From an archaeon (GTDB lineage Archaea > Asgardarchaeota > Hermodarchaeia > Hermodarchaeales > Hermodarchaeaceae), in assembly GCA_016550425.1 (NCBI GenBank), contig JABXGS010000240.1:1-39950 (forward strand): 39,950 nt of DNA, read 5' to 3'. The notes below the pieces were generated by a model, which saw only the letters and a program-made list of their open reading frames with translations, was not told the origin of the DNA and did not search any database. Within the stretch, counting starts at the first letter, position 1. Every line of letters starts with the position of its first letter. Of this stretch, positions 33,380 to 39,950 are shown one piece after another. A program made the translations under genes and the position numbers.

Positions 33380-34342
33380 ATGCCCGTGGACCTAATTGAC
33401 AAACAGATTCTTTACACATTATTAGAGGACGCACGGATTTCTTACCGGGCTATCGGGCGAAAACTGGGGCTCTCTGTTACAGCTGTGCGTAACCGGATTC
33501 TCAAGATGGAAAAAGCGAAGGTCATTCGCCGCTATTTCATCATCCCCAGCTACGCCATGCTTGACGCCTCCTTCTTCACAGCTATCCTAACATTGAAACA
33601 TCATCCACCCAGCGAAACCTTCCGCGATTTCCTGGGTGCCTACCCCATGATCAACAATGTCAATCTGCTAGCAGATGGCAACGTGATGGTCTGGGGAAAA
33701 TACGTCGGACCCAAAGAACTCGACGAACTCACCTTGTTCCTCCATGAGCTCGACGATATCCGTGAGGTTGAATTTCATACGATTTTAATCGAAAGAGGAA
33801 AGCGCTGCCCCCTCACATCCATGCAACTCCAAGTCCTTCGCTGCCTGCGCGAAAACGTGCGCATGCCCATCAAAGACATTGCCCAAAACACTGGGATGAC
33901 CCAACGACGGGTCCGAAAACTGCTCACCGAATTAATTGGCACCGAAGGTTCTGCTGACGAACAAATGTTCCACGAAAACGGCGTTGGCGACTATCGGACC
34001 GCCCAACAATGTTTTCATACCCGCACCGATGGTGACGTCGCCGAAGGTGGGGCAACCCGATTCTATGCCCGCACCGAGTTTCAGGGTGGCGATGAAACAC
34101 GCCGATCCATCGTCGCCCTTCTAAAACGAACATATCCCATGGAATACTGGTTTACCCACGCCAGTGCTTCGGCGCCAGTCCTCTTTTCGATGTTCCTTGT
34201 CGACATCGCCAATTATTCACCTGAAATCATCAAACGAATCAAAGAACTCGAAGATGTGGTATCCGTTCGACCCATCGTCTATTTTGCCCACCATTACTAC
34301 CCAGGATTAAACGAACGGTTCTGGCAACACCTCCTCGGTTGA
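33380..34342 (+). CDS. Double-HTH Lrp/AsnC-like regulator, copy 1
   Basis: A 320-residue protein from ATG 33380 with GGAGGT seven bases before it. It appears to be a tandem duplication of an Lrp unit. The first Lrp HTH spans residues 3-50 (IDKQILYTLLEDARISYRAI and on). A beta-rich ligand-type domain follows to about 135. The second HTH spans about 145-185 (LQVLRCLRENVRMPIKDIAQ), and a second ligand-type domain reaches the C-terminus. Ordinary Lrp proteins are about 150-160 residues. Its paralog lies at 36624, and both sit beside surface-protein genes they may control. The ligand is unknown. Confidence 0.85.
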   Translation: MPVDLIDKQILYTLLEDARISYRAIGRKLGLSVTAVRNRILKMEKAKVIRRYFIIPSYAMLDASFFTAILTLKHHPPSETFRDFLGAYPMINNVNLLADGNVMVWGKYVGPKELDELTLFLHELDDIREVEFHTILIERGKRCPLTSMQLQVLRCLRENVRMPIKDIAQNTGMTQRRVRKLLTELIGTEGSADEQMFHENGVGDYRTAQQCFHTRTDGDVAEGGATRFYARTEFQGGDETRRSIVALLKRTYPMEYWFTHASASAPVLFSMFLVDIANYSPEIIKRIKELEDVVSVRPIVYFAHHYYPGLNERFWQHLLG

Positions 34343-34358
34343 CAAACCGTCCAAGCGC

Positions 34359-34366
34359 CTTATAAG
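34359..34366 (+). promoter_or_regulatory. TATA box of surface protein 1
   Basis: CTTATAAG, a palindromic archaeal TATA box, lies 17 bases after the stop of regulator copy 1. The predicted transcription start near 34390 gives a leader of about 90 bases. Confidence 0.5.
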
Positions 34367-34480
34367 TAGCGTTCACTTTGTAAACCGATCACCAAACACG
34401 GGTTAATATGCCACGAAGACACACTTCTCCTTAGTGGAGTGACCTCAGTTTTTGGAAGCCACTTCTGGAGTGTGTATGTC

Positions 34481-35293
34481 ATGCGAAAACGCTTCGTAAT
34501 AATTCCAGTCCTGATGCTGCTTCTGCTTTTGAGCATCGGTAAATTCTCACTATCAAGCTCCGCGAGTATCCAATGGACGGACGACTTTGATGATGGCGTC
34601 TTAGATGGCTGGACGATAGTTGAAGGCGGATTTGTTATTGAGGACGGCCGAGTCTCGGGAACAAACCGTGAAATAAACGTCATGCGCCATGAGAGTACGA
34701 ACTCCTATGGGTATTGGAGCTTCGATGTGTATTTCATCAGAACTGACTACCATCTGAGCTGGCACGTATTCTTTATTGCTTCTGAGGATATACTCTGGGA
34801 TCGCCCACAAAATGGATATTGTCTTGAGGGCTGGGCCTTTTTCTATCAAATAATGAAAACGATGGATTATGAACCACATTACTTGGATGGGTTTCGTAAT
34901 GGCACTTTGTACGATCAAATTCATATCATGATGCATTTTGACATCGTTCGAAGATATGATGGGTACATGTATGTCTGGGCGAATTACTCAACGAACCATA
35001 TCTTCTTTGACACTTATGATGTCAGTCATACCACCTCTGCCTATTTTGACATCGTTCTTGACCACCATCAGCAGGTATGGATTGACAACATTTGCGTTGA
35101 TAACAATCCAGAGAACGGACCAGATCCCATTGACCCCGCTTTAAACACTGAAACAATTAATAAAATTCCGCCGGAAGTCCTGCTCGTAACGCCCTGGGCT
35201 ATTGGTTTATGCTTAGTAGTAGGAGGATTAGTAGTTTGGCGACACCGCCAAAAGAAAGTGGACATAACACCAGGAGAAGAACTCAAAGAATAA
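34481..35293 (+). CDS. Secreted, membrane-anchored beta-rich surface protein 1
   Basis: A 270-residue protein from ATG 34481, which follows GGAGTG. It has a cleavable-type signal (MRKRF then a Leu-rich core, SSSAS). A concanavalin/LamG-like ectodomain begins WTDDFDDGVLDGWTIVEGGF. The linker DNNPENGPDP ends the ectodomain, then comes a C-terminal membrane helix (VLLVTPWAIGLCLVVGGLVV), a basic stop-transfer (WRHRQKK) and a short cytoplasmic tail VDITPGEELKE. Two paralogs follow at 35663 and 37745. A cell-surface binding or structural role is inferred; no catalytic motif is evident. Confidence 0.8.
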   Translation: MRKRFVIIPVLMLLLLLSIGKFSLSSSASIQWTDDFDDGVLDGWTIVEGGFVIEDGRVSGTNREINVMRHESTNSYGYWSFDVYFIRTDYHLSWHVFFIASEDILWDRPQNGYCLEGWAFFYQIMKTMDYEPHYLDGFRNGTLYDQIHIMMHFDIVRRYDGYMYVWANYSTNHIFFDTYDVSHTTSAYFDIVLDHHQQVWIDNICVDNNPENGPDPIDPALNTETINKIPPEVLLVTPWAIGLCLVVGGLVVWRHRQKKVDITPGEELKE

Positions 35294-35400
35294 TGTCATC
35301 AGGTTGATTATCGATCCAGATTCTCACACTGAGCCTTCACGAAGAATAGTTACCCGAGTCGAATGTTTTCAAAAATACACACTCCATCCGCATAGGACAC

Positions 35401-35434
35401 GAATACCAGGGCGGCATCCACGTCCCTGGTATTC
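35401..35434 (+). repeat. Perfect 11-bp inverted repeat (hairpin)
   Basis: GAATACCAGGG and CCCTGGTATTC flank a 12-base loop. The second arm is followed by CCATTTTCTTC. It may be a transcription terminator or 3'-end processing hairpin of surface protein 1, an operator, or part of a small RNA. Confidence 0.6.
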
Positions 35435-35616
35435 CCATTTTCTTCAAGTGCAAGTCAATCCTGGCTCTTTTGGTTCCTCCTTAGGAAACAAAATATTCTA
35501 AATTCCATGCAGTTTGTCCTGTTTCTGCCCTGAACCGGTGAACGTGGCTTAAATGCCAGGAAGTACCGAATATCTCAGGTCACAAGCTACCATAGCTGCC
35601 GATGAAATCCGAACAG

Positions 35617-35624
35617 ATATATAC
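35617..35624 (+). promoter_or_regulatory. TATA box of surface protein 2
   Basis: ATATATAC lies 39 bases before the ATG at 35663. The predicted start near 35648 leaves a short leader containing the GGAGGG site. Confidence 0.55.
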
Positions 35625-35662
35625 AATACTAGTCAATATGGCTCAGGTTGGAGGGTCTCTGA

Positions 35663-36532
35663 ATGAGAAGAAGGCTGTGCTTCGCAGCAATGCTGTTCAT
35701 GGCATTGCTTTGCGTCACATTTACAGTTCCCGATTCAAGCACTGCGACACCTAGATGGGGTGAAACCTTCACTGGTGACGATGCTCTCGATAACTGGACA
35801 ACCTTACGTGGAGGTTTTGCCATTGATAACGGTCGGCTCACTGCAACAAACCGCTTTGAAAGTTTCATCTTCCATGAAAGTGACGTCGCCTATGGCTGGT
35901 GGCGGTTCGACATATATTATGTTAAAAATGATAACCATAGGCGTTATACTATTTTTTTCCTCGCTGACGGCTTCGCATCTTCAGGAGATCCACTCAATTC
36001 CTACCAAATAGAATACAAGGAGACTTGGTATGGGGGTGATGTAGCAAAACCGCACAAGTACGAACTCCAAAAAGTCATGAATGGTATCATCTCCTACCAT
36101 GGTGGGTTTGTAGAGCCCTTATATGGGCCTCACATTATTGAGATGGTTCATGTAGACATCGTCCGAACACCTCAGGGACATTTGTATGTGTGGCTCAACT
36201 ATACAGGAGATGAGCCCGAAACGGGAATTTCCTTCCAAACCAACGAAACCCTTCATCCGGGCCCTTGCCCTACGACTTGTTCTTATTTTGGTATCAGAAT
36301 GCGCCACAATTATACTCAATGGATTGACAACATTCAAGTGGACAATAATCCCGAAAATGGACCACCTCCTCCTCCACCCCCTCTTATTGGTGGGTCCGGT
36401 CTTGAAATTGTCCTGTTGGTAACCCCTTGGGCGATTGGCTTATGTGTGGTCGTGGGTGCTTTGGTGGTGTGGCGGCGCCGCCAAAAGAAGGTGGAGATTA
36501 CGCCTGGAGAGGAACTCGAGGAGTCAGCGTAG
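35663..36532 (+). CDS. Secreted, membrane-anchored beta-rich surface protein 2
   Basis: A 289-residue paralog of the proteins at 34481 and 37745. It has a signal peptide (MRRRLCFAAMLFMALLC, then TVPDSSTATP), an ectodomain starting WGETFTGDDALDNWTTLRGG, and the conserved late strand QWIDNIQVDNNPENG. A run of six prolines leads to the membrane helix VLLVTPWAIGLCVVVGALVV, then WRRRQKK and tail VEITPGEELEESA. The TM and tail are nearly identical to those of the paralogs, while the ectodomain has diverged. The 13 bases TCAGGTTGGAGGG before the start are shared exactly with the third paralog. Confidence 0.8.
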   Translation: MRRRLCFAAMLFMALLCVTFTVPDSSTATPRWGETFTGDDALDNWTTLRGGFAIDNGRLTATNRFESFIFHESDVAYGWWRFDIYYVKNDNHRRYTIFFLADGFASSGDPLNSYQIEYKETWYGGDVAKPHKYELQKVMNGIISYHGGFVEPLYGPHIIEMVHVDIVRTPQGHLYVWLNYTGDEPETGISFQTNETLHPGPCPTTCSYFGIRMRHNYTQWIDNIQVDNNPENGPPPPPPPLIGGSGLEIVLLVTPWAIGLCVVVGALVVWRRRQKKVEITPGEELEESA

Positions 36533-36547
36533 TCGACTATAGAACTA

Positions 36548-36553
36548 TTTTTT
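36548..36553 (+). terminator. T-tract after surface protein 2
   Basis: Six T's lie 16 bases after the stop codon, inside the T-rich stretch CTATTTTTTGGTCTTATTTG. This is the usual form of an archaeal terminator. Confidence 0.4.
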
Positions 36554-36623
36554 GGTCTTATTTGATCTTTCAAAGAGAATTACACCGCTGACTATTTACC
36601 CTATTAGCGTGTAGGAGTGATGC

Positions 36624-37607
36624 TTGGGTTTCTTGGTGGTATGTGTGGACCAAATCGATAAGGATATTGTCATGGCATTGATAGAAAACGGTCGGATTTC
36701 GTTCCATGCTTTGGCTCGGAGGCTGAATCTGTCGGTTACCTCGGTGAAAAAACGCTATGATCGCCTCCTTGAAAACAAGGTGATTCTTCGGTTCACGATT
36801 TATCCGTCGCTGGCCATGCTGGATGCTGAATACTTCTGGGCGTTTCTCACCACCACAGACTCAACGACTAACGAAGCCCTTCTGAACCGGCTTGGCGCGT
36901 GTCCTATGATTGACATAATAACCATTCTTGCTGATGGGGATCTTCTCTGTTGGGGAATGTATAAGGGGTCTAAGGGCTTGGATGAACTCACCAACTTTCT
37001 TCATGAACAACCAGAAATATCGGAAGTTGAGTTTCATACGCTCGTCGTTCAACGGGGCCAAAAATGCGAACTCAAACCTGAAGATGTGCATGTCTTGGCG
37101 TGCCTCAGGCATGATTTGCGGATGCAAATCAAGGAAATCAGTCAACGTTCGGGATTTAGCCCTCGACGGGTACGGCGGATTCTCGATAAGTTACTTCTTC
37201 GTGAGGGATCCACTTCTGAGTTTTGGGTGAAAGCCAAAGGCGTAGGCGATCGGCTGTCCAACCTGGCGTGTTTTCATGCGCGCATTGATTCAGATGTGGC
37301 GGCAACGGGGTATACTCGGTTTTTAGTCCGTATAGGGTATCAGGGGGGCTCGGATGCGAGATGGGCGCTTGTGGAGTGGTTGCAACAGCGATATCCCTTG
37401 GAAATCTGGTACACTTTTGCTAGTGCCTCAGAGCCGGTGATTTTTACCTTGTTTCTGCTTGAATACATGAGCCAGACCCCTGAACTCATCAGAGCCGTCA
37501 GAGCGGCTCCCGGGGTTGTTTCCGTCAAACAAATCATCCATTATCAGCATCGATTCTATCCCGGACTTAACGAAGCGTTCTGGGACACCCTCCAACTACC
37601 TGAATAA
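36624..37607 (+). CDS. Double-HTH Lrp/AsnC-like regulator, copy 2
   Basis: A paralog of the protein at 33380 over its full length. Lrp HTH 1 begins QIDKDIVMALIENGRISFHA. The first ligand-type domain contains the shared ILADGDLLCWG, HTH 2 is LACLRHDLRMQIKEISQRSG, and the C-terminus YHHRFYPGLNEAFW-like block matches copy 1. The TTG at 36624 follows GGAGTGA; GTG codons at 36636 and 36645 are alternatives that would align its N-terminus more closely with copy 1. It sits between surface proteins 2 and 3, as copy 1 sits before surface protein 1. Confidence 0.85.
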   Translation: MGFLVVCVDQIDKDIVMALIENGRISFHALARRLNLSVTSVKKRYDRLLENKVILRFTIYPSLAMLDAEYFWAFLTTTDSTTNEALLNRLGACPMIDIITILADGDLLCWGMYKGSKGLDELTNFLHEQPEISEVEFHTLVVQRGQKCELKPEDVHVLACLRHDLRMQIKEISQRSGFSPRRVRRILDKLLLREGSTSEFWVKAKGVGDRLSNLACFHARIDSDVAATGYTRFLVRIGYQGGSDARWALVEWLQQRYPLEIWYTFASASEPVIFTLFLLEYMSQTPELIRAVRAAPGVVSVKQIIHYQHRFYPGLNEAFWDTLQLPE

Positions 37608-37634
37608 TACGGGGCAGGGTTACAAATAAGACGA

Positions 37635-37648
37635 TTTTTACTTTTTTT
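37635..37648 (+). terminator. T-tracts after regulator copy 2
   Basis: TTTTTACTTTTTTT about 28 bases after the stop at 37607 is a typical archaeal oligo-T terminator. Confidence 0.5.
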
Positions 37649-37744
37649 CGGCACTTTTATGACCCCAATAACTCACAGCCACTTAAATCAAACCAACACA
37701 AAAGAGACGATAACATATTTCCTGTCAGGTTGGAGGGCTTGTAC

Positions 37745-38581
37745 GTGAAGAAAAGGCTGCTTTTCCCGGTTTTGTTTCTAGCTACATTGCTTTTTGTGAG
37801 ATTTACAATCCCTGATTCCCGCATCGCGATTCTCCAATGGATTGAGGAGTTCGATGGAACTCTCGAGGACTGGACTGTATACATTGGAGGGTTCACAATG
37901 GTGCCGGAGGGGTATCCACAAGATCGGCTCTACGCCACAGGTGATTATCAAAATTACGCATCTCGTGCCAGTACCAATGCCTATGGTTTCTGGAGTTTTG
38001 ACATCTATTCGTGGGACACGTACTTGCACGGTGGTTGGGAGGTCTTCTTCATCGCACTCGATGTGGCCAATCTCGATTATCCCAGCAATGGATATTACTT
38101 GCGAACAGAAAGGGGTGAATATCAACTCGTGCTCATGGAGAACAATGTTCGTCGAATCATGGATGGCTACAAAAACACAACACTGGGAGATGATTCACGA
38201 TCGATTTATGAGATGATGCACGTTGAAATCGTCCGCCGCTACGACGGGTACCTCTATGTCTGGCTGAATCGGACGACCAACGAGATCTTTATCGATAATT
38301 GGCCCGTTCACGAAAACACTTTCAGTGCCTCCGCATTTTTCTTTATCTCATTCTGGCACAATTACACGACCTCTCACCAATGGATTGACAACATTCGCGT
38401 TGACAATAATCCCGATAATGGACCACCCCCACCACCATATGATGATGAGCTGCCGATGGTCTTGTTAGTCACCCCGTGGGCTATCGGGTTATGTTTGGTG
38501 GTTGGCGGTTTCCTTGTCTGGCGACGGCGTCAGAAAAAGGTGATCATCACACCGGGTGAGGAAATAAAGGACTCAGAATGA
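37745..38581 (+). CDS. Secreted, membrane-anchored beta-rich surface protein 3
   Basis: A protein of 278 residues from GTG 37745, seven bases after GGAGGG; a TTG at 37730 lies upstream of the signal peptide. It has a signal (MKKRLLFPVLFLATLLF), an ectodomain beginning WIEEFDGTLEDWTVYIGGF, and the conserved VRRYDGYLYVWLN strand and QWIDNIRVDNNPDNG. A proline linker precedes the helix VLLVTPWAIGLCLVVGGFLV, WRRRQKK and tail VIITPGEEIKDSE. It is closest to surface protein 1 in the ectodomain (WSFDIY, VRRYDGY). With proteins 1 and 2 it forms a local paralog family. Confidence 0.8.
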   Translation: MKKRLLFPVLFLATLLFVRFTIPDSRIAILQWIEEFDGTLEDWTVYIGGFTMVPEGYPQDRLYATGDYQNYASRASTNAYGFWSFDIYSWDTYLHGGWEVFFIALDVANLDYPSNGYYLRTERGEYQLVLMENNVRRIMDGYKNTTLGDDSRSIYEMMHVEIVRRYDGYLYVWLNRTTNEIFIDNWPVHENTFSASAFFFISFWHNYTTSHQWIDNIRVDNNPDNGPPPPPYDDELPMVLLVTPWAIGLCLVVGGFLVWRRRQKKVIITPGEEIKDSE

Positions 38582-38615
38582 ACAGCAAGGATTCAGCATC
38601 TGAATAACGGGGTAG

Positions 38616-38624
38616 ATATTTAAG
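38616..38624 (+). promoter_or_regulatory. TATA box of the plus-strand OB-fold protein
   Basis: ATATTTAAG lies between the surface protein 3 stop and the OB-fold gene; the predicted transcription start is near 38650. Confidence 0.5.
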
Positions 38625-38761
38625 GGGCTTCGAGAATCAGTCTTTCGGTCTGTTATTCGAAAGTTTCGCGGCTCTTAGCTACTTACTCGCGTGTGGTGTA
38701 TCTGTGGGTCACGGCGGCTTTTTGGACTCGCAGATCAGCAACCTCACGAAAGGTCATTGTT

Positions 38762-39232
38762 GTGTCAAGTAAGCAAGCACAGAAACTCGTCCATCTCCAG
38801 CCCTATCAACGAGGAATCACGATTAAATTTCAAGTTCTAAAAACCCAAGCCATCCGGAAGGTCAAAAGCCGCAGTGATGGCTCCAACCATCAAGTTGCCG
38901 ATGTGCTTATCGGCGATGAAACCGGTGTTATGCTCTTAACATTATGGGATGAAGAGATTACCCAAATTGAAGATGGGAAGGCGTTTCGGATCATTGGGGG
39001 GCAATCAGGTCTATTTCAAGGACGATTACAAGTCAGTCTGGGACGAAACGGAAAACTCGAACCAGCAGTCAACCCAATCTCTGAAGTAAATACCGAACGG
39101 AATTTATCCTCAAAGTCTCGCTCATCATCACAAGATTCAAAGGGAAACAAACGAATCCCAAACCGTCGCAATCCACCTGTTCGCCGGTCTCGTGGCTTCA
39201 AATGGTCACGAATTGATCGTGAATCGAACTAA
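38762..39232 (+). CDS. OB-fold single-stranded nucleic-acid-binding protein with basic Ser/Arg tail
   Basis: A protein of 156 residues from GTG 38762; a GTG at 38693 would add 23 residues that do not align with its paralog. One RPA/SSB-type OB-fold covers residues 5-105: ITIKFQVLK, the SRSDGSNHQVADVLIGDETG turn, LLTLWDEEI and GLFQGRLQVSLGRNGKLE. It is followed by a 50-residue tail rich in Ser, Arg and Asn (NRRNPPVRRSRGFKWSR). It is paralogous to the convergent gene at 39331. It should bind ssDNA or RNA; replication, repair or RNA chaperone roles are all possible. Confidence 0.85.
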   Translation: MSSKQAQKLVHLQPYQRGITIKFQVLKTQAIRKVKSRSDGSNHQVADVLIGDETGVMLLTLWDEEITQIEDGKAFRIIGGQSGLFQGRLQVSLGRNGKLEPAVNPISEVNTERNLSSKSRSSSQDSKGNKRIPNRRNPPVRRSRGFKWSRIDRESN

Positions 39233-39258
39233 CACCTTTTTCCTAGGATTTTTGCAGG

Positions 39259-39273
39259 CTTTTTTAAAAAAAG
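39259..39273. terminator. Bidirectional T/A-tract terminator between the convergent OB-fold genes
   Basis: CTTTTTTAAAAAAAG lies between the two convergent stops. It gives oligo-T in both directions and could end both transcripts. Confidence 0.5.
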
Positions 39274-39330
39274 AAAACGGGAGGTCATGCCAGAATATTT
39301 TGTGGCTGTGCCTCCGTGTGTGTTCGTAGA

Positions 39331-39828
39331 TTAGTATCGACCACGACCGCGATCTCGGTCTCGTCCGCCACGGCGTGAACCGCCGCCACCACGACGATAA
39401 CCACCACCACCGCCACTATAACCCCGACTATAGCCGCCATAGCGGCGTGGGGGGCGTTCGTGTTCGGCAGCGGAGAGATCGTTGTCCATGTCGATTTCTT
39501 CGATTTCACTGTCTGTGTCTTTTAGTTCACCATAGCGTCCGATGTTCAATCGGAGGTGGCCTTGGAACAAGCTGGTGTAACCGTTTTCTAAGCGGTAACT
39601 TTTGTCTTGTTCGACGGTGTCGATCATATCGTCCCACAAACTAAGAATAACGGTGCCAGTGGAGTCACCGGCGACAGCATCAAGAACACGATGGGTTTCC
39701 CCGTCTTTGCGGGAGGTGACTTCGCGTTCTTCGCCTTTTTCGACGACTTTGAAGGTGATGTTCAAACTTTTCATACTGGGTCGCAGGTCTGCGACTGTTG
39801 CCTCAACAGGCTCTCTATCGTAGCTCAT
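39331..39828 (-). CDS. OB-fold single-stranded nucleic-acid-binding protein with RGG-rich tail
   Basis: A protein of 165 residues from ATG 39828; a GTG 12 bases upstream is possible. The OB-fold (about residues 8-105) contains LNITFKVVEKGEE, TSRKDGETHRVLDAVAGDST, VILSLWDDMI and TSLFQGHLRLNIGRYGELK, which line up with the convergent paralog. An acidic linker (DTDSEIEEIDMDNDL) leads to a Gly/Arg/Tyr-rich tail with YSRGYSGGGGGYRRGGGG-type repeats and RDRDRGRGRY at the end. RGG tails bind RNA and favour condensates. The layout resembles crenarchaeal SSB with a different tail. Confidence 0.87.
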   Translation of the reverse strand: MSYDREPVEATVADLRPSMKSLNITFKVVEKGEEREVTSRKDGETHRVLDAVAGDSTGTVILSLWDDMIDTVEQDKSYRLENGYTSLFQGHLRLNIGRYGELKDTDSEIEEIDMDNDLSAAEHERPPRRYGGYSRGYSGGGGGYRRGGGGSRRGGRDRDRGRGRY

Positions 39829-39950
39829 TTTCGGTACCACGTGTCTATATCAAATCAGGATCCAAAAAGAGAACGTAACTCGGGACTCTACCATACTTGG
39901 ATTTGTGCCCAAACACAATTCGCCATTGGGTGCTGATACACCTGCCAAAC

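Larger units (their letters stand above)
35294..35662. other. Intergenic region between surface proteins 1 and 2
   Basis: No gene is supported in these 369 bases. The region contains a strong hairpin at 35401-35434 and a TATA box at 35617-35624 for the next gene. An open stretch of 65 codons at 35304-35501 has no ribosome binding site, spans the hairpin and looks non-coding. Confidence 0.6.

Noticed and set aside
35304..35501. 65-codon open frame between surface proteins 1 and 2
   Set aside because: It has no ribosome binding site, spans a perfect hairpin and has no recognisable features.
39285..39509. Val/Ala-rich minus-strand frame and a plus-strand His/Arg-rich frame at 39375-39644
   Set aside because: These are other-frame readings of the Gly/Arg repeat coding region of the RGG protein.
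1..39950. Search for CRISPR arrays, tRNA or rRNA genes, insertion sequences and phage genes
   Set aside because: No regularly spaced repeats, cloverleaf-like intergenic segments, transposases, integrases or phage proteins were seen; almost all space is taken by recognisable genes. A tRNA-finding program would be needed to exclude a cryptic tRNA.

Overview
The window looks like a piece of an archaeal chromosome. TATA-type promoter boxes lie upstream of several genes. Ribosome binding sites match GGAGGTGA, often in front of TTG or GTG starts. There is a luciferase-like enzyme of the F420-dependent type, thiolases paired with DUF35 zinc-ribbon/OB proteins, Lrp-type regulators and RPA-like OB-fold proteins. 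The lineage cannot be fixed by reading alone. An uncultured sediment archaeon (Asgard- or Bathyarchaeia-like) is a guess. The gene content describes a strict anaerobe.

Positions 1-7050 hold a one-carbon and redox block. It starts with a truncated reductive activator of corrinoid proteins (minus strand), followed by a corrinoid protein and a UroD-family methyltransferase. Next comes a tungsten/molybdenum aldehyde ferredoxin oxidoreductase (AOR) set: a MoaD-like protein, the AOR itself, a four-cluster ferredoxin subunit and, convergently, an FAD/NAD(P) oxidoreductase. This resembles the AorABC(D) system of Aromatoleum. A BamBC-like (class II benzoyl-CoA reductase) role for the AOR pair cannot be excluded.

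Positions 7179-29760 form an anaerobic aromatic-ring degradation locus. A minus-strand operon (25363 down to 18087) encodes a four-subunit ATP-dependent (class I) benzoyl-CoA reductase in the order C-B-D-A, a ferredoxin, a large NuoG/GltD-type fused oxidoreductase and a small Cys protein. The enzymes after ring reduction are also present: dienoyl-CoA hydratase (dch), 6-hydroxycyclohexenoyl-CoA dehydrogenase (had) and a ring-opening hydrolase (oah-like). For beta-oxidation there are a 3-hydroxyacyl-CoA dehydrogenase, a crotonase and two thiolase/DUF35 pairs. Indolepyruvate:ferredoxin oxidoreductase (iorAB), an amidohydrolase, an F420-type oxidoreductase, a LeuA-family synthase and a DUF2148 protein are interspersed. 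An ArsR-like regulator is divergent from the reductase operon, and an inverted repeat overlaps the operon's TATA box. No aryl-CoA ligase and no glutaryl-CoA dehydrogenase are visible in the window.

Positions 29770-39950 are accessory in character. They contain a remnant of a membrane-anchored surface protein, an NAD-dependent epimerase, a two-helix membrane protein and two SAM methyltransferases. Then comes an alternating array of two paralogous double-HTH Lrp-like regulators and three paralogous secreted, C-terminally anchored beta-rich surface proteins. The window ends with two convergent paralogous OB-fold nucleic-acid-binding proteins with basic tails, one of them RGG-rich. No tRNA, rRNA, CRISPR array or insertion sequence was seen.
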